A stretch of DNA of 64,000 nucleotides from Candidatus Sumerlaeota bacterium. Lineage in GTDB: Bacteria; Sumerlaeota; Sumerlaeia; SLMS01; JAHLLQ01. The notes under the pieces are model-generated. The model worked only from the letters and a program-made list of their open reading frames with translations. It made no database searches and was not told where the DNA came from. The translations under genes and the position numbers were made by a program. Positions 62,498 through 64,000 of the stretch are shown here, piece by piece (within the stretch, counting starts at the first letter, position 1; the number at the start of each line of letters is the position of its first letter). The stretch is taken from assembly GCA_030156535.1 (NCBI GenBank), contig JASGMJ010000006.1, positions 90,121 to 154,120 on the forward strand, given 5' to 3'.

Positions 62498-63019
62498 TCA
62501 ATTCGGCTCGATCAGGAAGATCGGCTGGCCGTATTCCACGGGCTGGCCATTCTCGACGAGGACTTTGCGGATCACTCCGCGCGTCTCCGCCTTGATTTCA
62601 TTCATCAGCTTCATGGCTTCGATGATGCACAGCACGCTGCTCTCGTCGACCGCGTCGCCGATGCTCACGAAAGGCGGCGCATCCGGCGCGGGCGAGTTGT
62701 AGAACGTTCCGATCATCGGCGCCGTCACTTTCGTGTACTTCGCCGTCTCGTCGACCGGAGCGGCGGGTGCCGGATCTGGAGCAGGAGCCGCCGGAGCGGG
62801 CGCGGCCGATCCCGCCTCGGCTTCGGCGGAGCGGGCCACCGGAGCAGCCGCAACAGCCGCCACCGGCGCAGGGCGCCGCCCCACGATGTGGAGCCGGAAA
62901 TCCTCCGTCTCCACTTCCATCTCTTCGAGCCCGAGACGGCTCACCAATTCCAGGAATTCCTTGATCTCCTGGTGCGTATATCCAGCCGGTGCCTTGCCCG
63001 GCGAAGAACTTCTCGTCAT
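62498..63019 (-). CDS. accB: Biotin carboxyl carrier protein of acetyl-CoA carboxylase
   Basis: 173 residues. N-terminal helix ([22 protein letters not shown]) and RLHIVGRR strand, an Ala/Pro linker (~50-92), then the biotinyl domain with APMIGTFY and the biotinylation motif EAMKLMN (Lys137). Ends [12 protein letters not shown] 63019 has AAGGGGACC upstream. First gene of the minus-strand run that continues to gatA. Confidence 0.97.
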   Translation of the reverse strand: MTRSSSPGKAPAGYTHQEIKEFLELVSRLGLEEMEVETEDFRLHIVGRRPAPVAAVAAAPVARSAEAEAGSAAPAPAAPAPDPAPAAPVDETAKYTKVTAPMIGTFYNSPAPDAPPFVSIGDAVDESSVLCIIEAMKLMNEIKAETRGVIRKVLVENGQPVEYGQPIFLIEPN

Positions 63020-63379
63020 CGATGGTCCCCTTGGCAACGGGCGCTCTTTCGCGATGGCACGCGCGACCCCGCATCCCGGAGGAAACGGGGCCAGTCGAGG
63101 CCTGAGGCGCCAGCGTTCGCAGCCGGTCCCAAAGCGGTCAATCGTTTTGTCCCCCAAGGCCAAACGGCAAGCGAGACCGTTTTCCCAGCTTCGGGGGACC
63201 GTGGTTGGGCCGGCAACGCCGGAAACGGCGCCTCAACCCCACGGGACGCGGGCCTTTCCCCGCGCACCACGAGCCTCGAGAGGCGAACCACGTCCCCACC
63301 CCTTTTCCCCCTTGCGGTCTCCGCCCGGCCCCCTTCCGATGCCGCCCGCTCCCATTCCGCAATAGTGAGGTCCAGCACC
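63020..63379. other. 360-base divergent accB-ndk region with extensive dyad symmetry
   Basis: No gene supported. On the minus strand this would be the accB leader and promoter; on the plus strand the ndk leader. Several strong inverted repeats are visible, the best at 63149-63199 (listed separately), plus GCCGGCAACGCCGG near 63209. A GAGGT ribosome-binding site for ndk lies at the right end. Confidence 0.45.
63149..63199 (-). promoter_or_regulatory. accB: Nested stem-loop in the accB leader
   Basis: Outer arms GTCCCCC (63149-63155) and GGGGGAC (63193-63199); inner arms AAACGG (63162-63167) and CCGTTT (63177-63182). On the minus strand the outer stem is followed by AAAACG, not a U-run, so it is not a terminator. 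It may be a structured 5' leader of accBC. Confidence 0.35.
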
Positions 63380-63802
63380 ATGGCAGTCGAAACAACCCTC
63401 GTCCTCGTGAAACCCGACGGTGTCCGCCGCGGCCTGGTCGGCGAAGTGATTGGCCGCGTAGAGCGTAAAGGCCTTCGCCTTGTCGGCATGAAGATGATCA
63501 CGATGAGCAGCGAGCTGAGCGACAAACACTACGAAGCCCACGTCCAAAAGCCGTTCTATCCCGATCTGAAGGCGTTCATGACGAGCGGACCGGTGGTTGC
63601 CCTGGCCGTTCGCGGCGAGAACGCCATCGCGCACTGGCGCAACCTGATGGGGGCCACCAACCCCGCCAACGCCGCGCCCGGCAGCATCCGCGGCGACTTC
63701 TGCACCGCCGTCACCGAGAACGTCGTTCACGGCTCCGACAGCCCCGAGAGCGCCGAACGCGAACTCGGCCTCTGGTTCGCCGAAGGCGAGATCCTCCCCT
63801 AA
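63380..63802 (+). CDS. ndk: Nucleoside diphosphate kinase
   Basis: 140 residues, standard Ndk length. Transfers phosphate between NTPs and NDPs through phospho-His117 ([10 protein letters not shown]). [19 protein letters not shown], the Kpn-loop [17 protein letters not shown] and [17 protein letters not shown] are diagnostic. ATG 63380 follows GAGGT; the longer open frame upstream is spurious. Confidence 0.97.
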   Translation: MAVETTLVLVKPDGVRRGLVGEVIGRVERKGLRLVGMKMITMSSELSDKHYEAHVQKPFYPDLKAFMTSGPVVALAVRGENAIAHWRNLMGATNPANAAPGSIRGDFCTAVTENVVHGSDSPESAERELGLWFAEGEILP

Positions 63803-63972
63803 TCATCCTTCGATGATTCATAGCCGGAAGCATGCTTCTGGTGGTCTGACGGTTTGGGATCGCGCCGCTTTCAGGGCGCGGTCCGTGTTGCTGGCCGGAC
63901 CCAGGGCGGCGTGCCTGCGGCACTTGCCCTGGGCTAGGGGATTCGGCCCCGTTGGGGCCATCTCGGCCGAGA
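63801..63972. repeat. Dense array of palindromes downstream of ndk
   Basis: Six consecutive dyads: AATCATC/GATGATT (63801-63818), GAAGCATGCTTC (63827-63838), GGATCGCGCC/GGCGCGGTCC (63857-63884, one mismatch), CCCAGGGC/GCCCTGGG enclosing GTGCC/GGCAC (63900-63933), GGCCCC/GGGGCC (63945-63959) and TCTCGGCCGAGA (63961-63972). The first directly follows the ndk stop and may be its 3' hairpin. The set resembles an extragenic palindromic (REP/BIME-like) element; other copies would be outside this window. Confidence 0.55.
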
Positions 63973-64000
63973 CGTGGTCTTCTTCGACTCTCTTGGGAAT

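Noticed and set aside
1..64000. tRNA, rRNA, CRISPR, prophage or insertion-sequence features
   Set aside because: Reading both strands I found no cloverleaf with a T-arm consensus, no regularly spaced repeats, no transposase or integrase motifs and no target-site duplications.

Overview
The window is high-G+C bacterial chromosome and almost entirely coding. I see no rRNA or tRNA gene, no CRISPR array, no transposase and no phage genes. It looks like a stable core region interspersed with lineage-specific exported and signalling genes. The host is a diderm: there is a heptose-1-phosphate adenylyltransferase (LPS core precursor), several lipoproteins with lipobox cysteines, a membrane-fusion adaptor, Lgt and a PBP4-type D-Ala-D-Ala carboxypeptidase. 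It also carries traits better known from Gram-positives: RNase J, the CdaA/CdaR c-di-AMP module, GatCA, and Asp23/AmaP beside accBC. That mixture, together with FHA-kinase, dockerin and carboxypeptidase-regulatory-like proteins, suggests a poorly sampled phylum of the broad PVC/FCB-like kind. I cannot assign it from sequence alone.

Left part (1-15.6 kb). The window opens inside pnp (minus strand), with rpsO upstream in the usual rpsO-pnp order. Two exported proteins of unknown function follow, then a methyltransferase on the plus strand. Next is a tight minus-strand set: kinase-like protein, cytidine deaminase, RNase J and Nudix hydrolase. A PBP4-type carboxypeptidase lies divergently. Then comes a four-gene minus-strand operon with overlapping ends: cdaA, cdaR, a PhnD-like solute-binding protein and a sensor histidine kinase.

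Centre (15.9-44.7 kb). Plus-strand genes encode a 1304-residue membrane-anchored protein of carboxypeptidase-regulatory-like repeats, a histidine kinase overlapping a receiver-PAS-GGDEF-EAL protein, a secreted beta-helix/dockerin protein and a fatty-acid desaturase. On the minus strand are grpE, a membrane-fusion adaptor and a very large CapD-glycosyltransferase fusion. Further on are small exported or membrane proteins, oligoendopeptidase F, DUF488 and DUF2330 proteins, hslU without an adjacent hslV, and lgt.

Right part (44.7-64 kb). dnaE is on the minus strand; glnA and a PII gene form a nitrogen-control pair on the plus strand; a sarcosine-oxidase-like flavoenzyme follows. A long minus-strand run then reads, in transcription order: accB, accC, asp23, amaP, hldE C-domain, a free Tudor-like domain, gatC, gatA, a 92-aa anchored protein, FHA-Ser/Thr kinase, TPR protein, Nudix hydrolase and a GspF-like membrane protein. 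Many of these genes overlap by 4 bp (ATGA, GTGA), so translational coupling is likely. ndk (plus strand) closes the window and is followed by an unusually dense series of palindromes.

The most promising leads are the CdaA/CdaR/solute-binding-protein/histidine-kinase operon, the CapD-GT fusion, the free Tudor-like domain in the gat cluster, the FHA-kinase/TPR/small-protein group with its hairpin at a ribosome-binding site, and the palindrome array after ndk.
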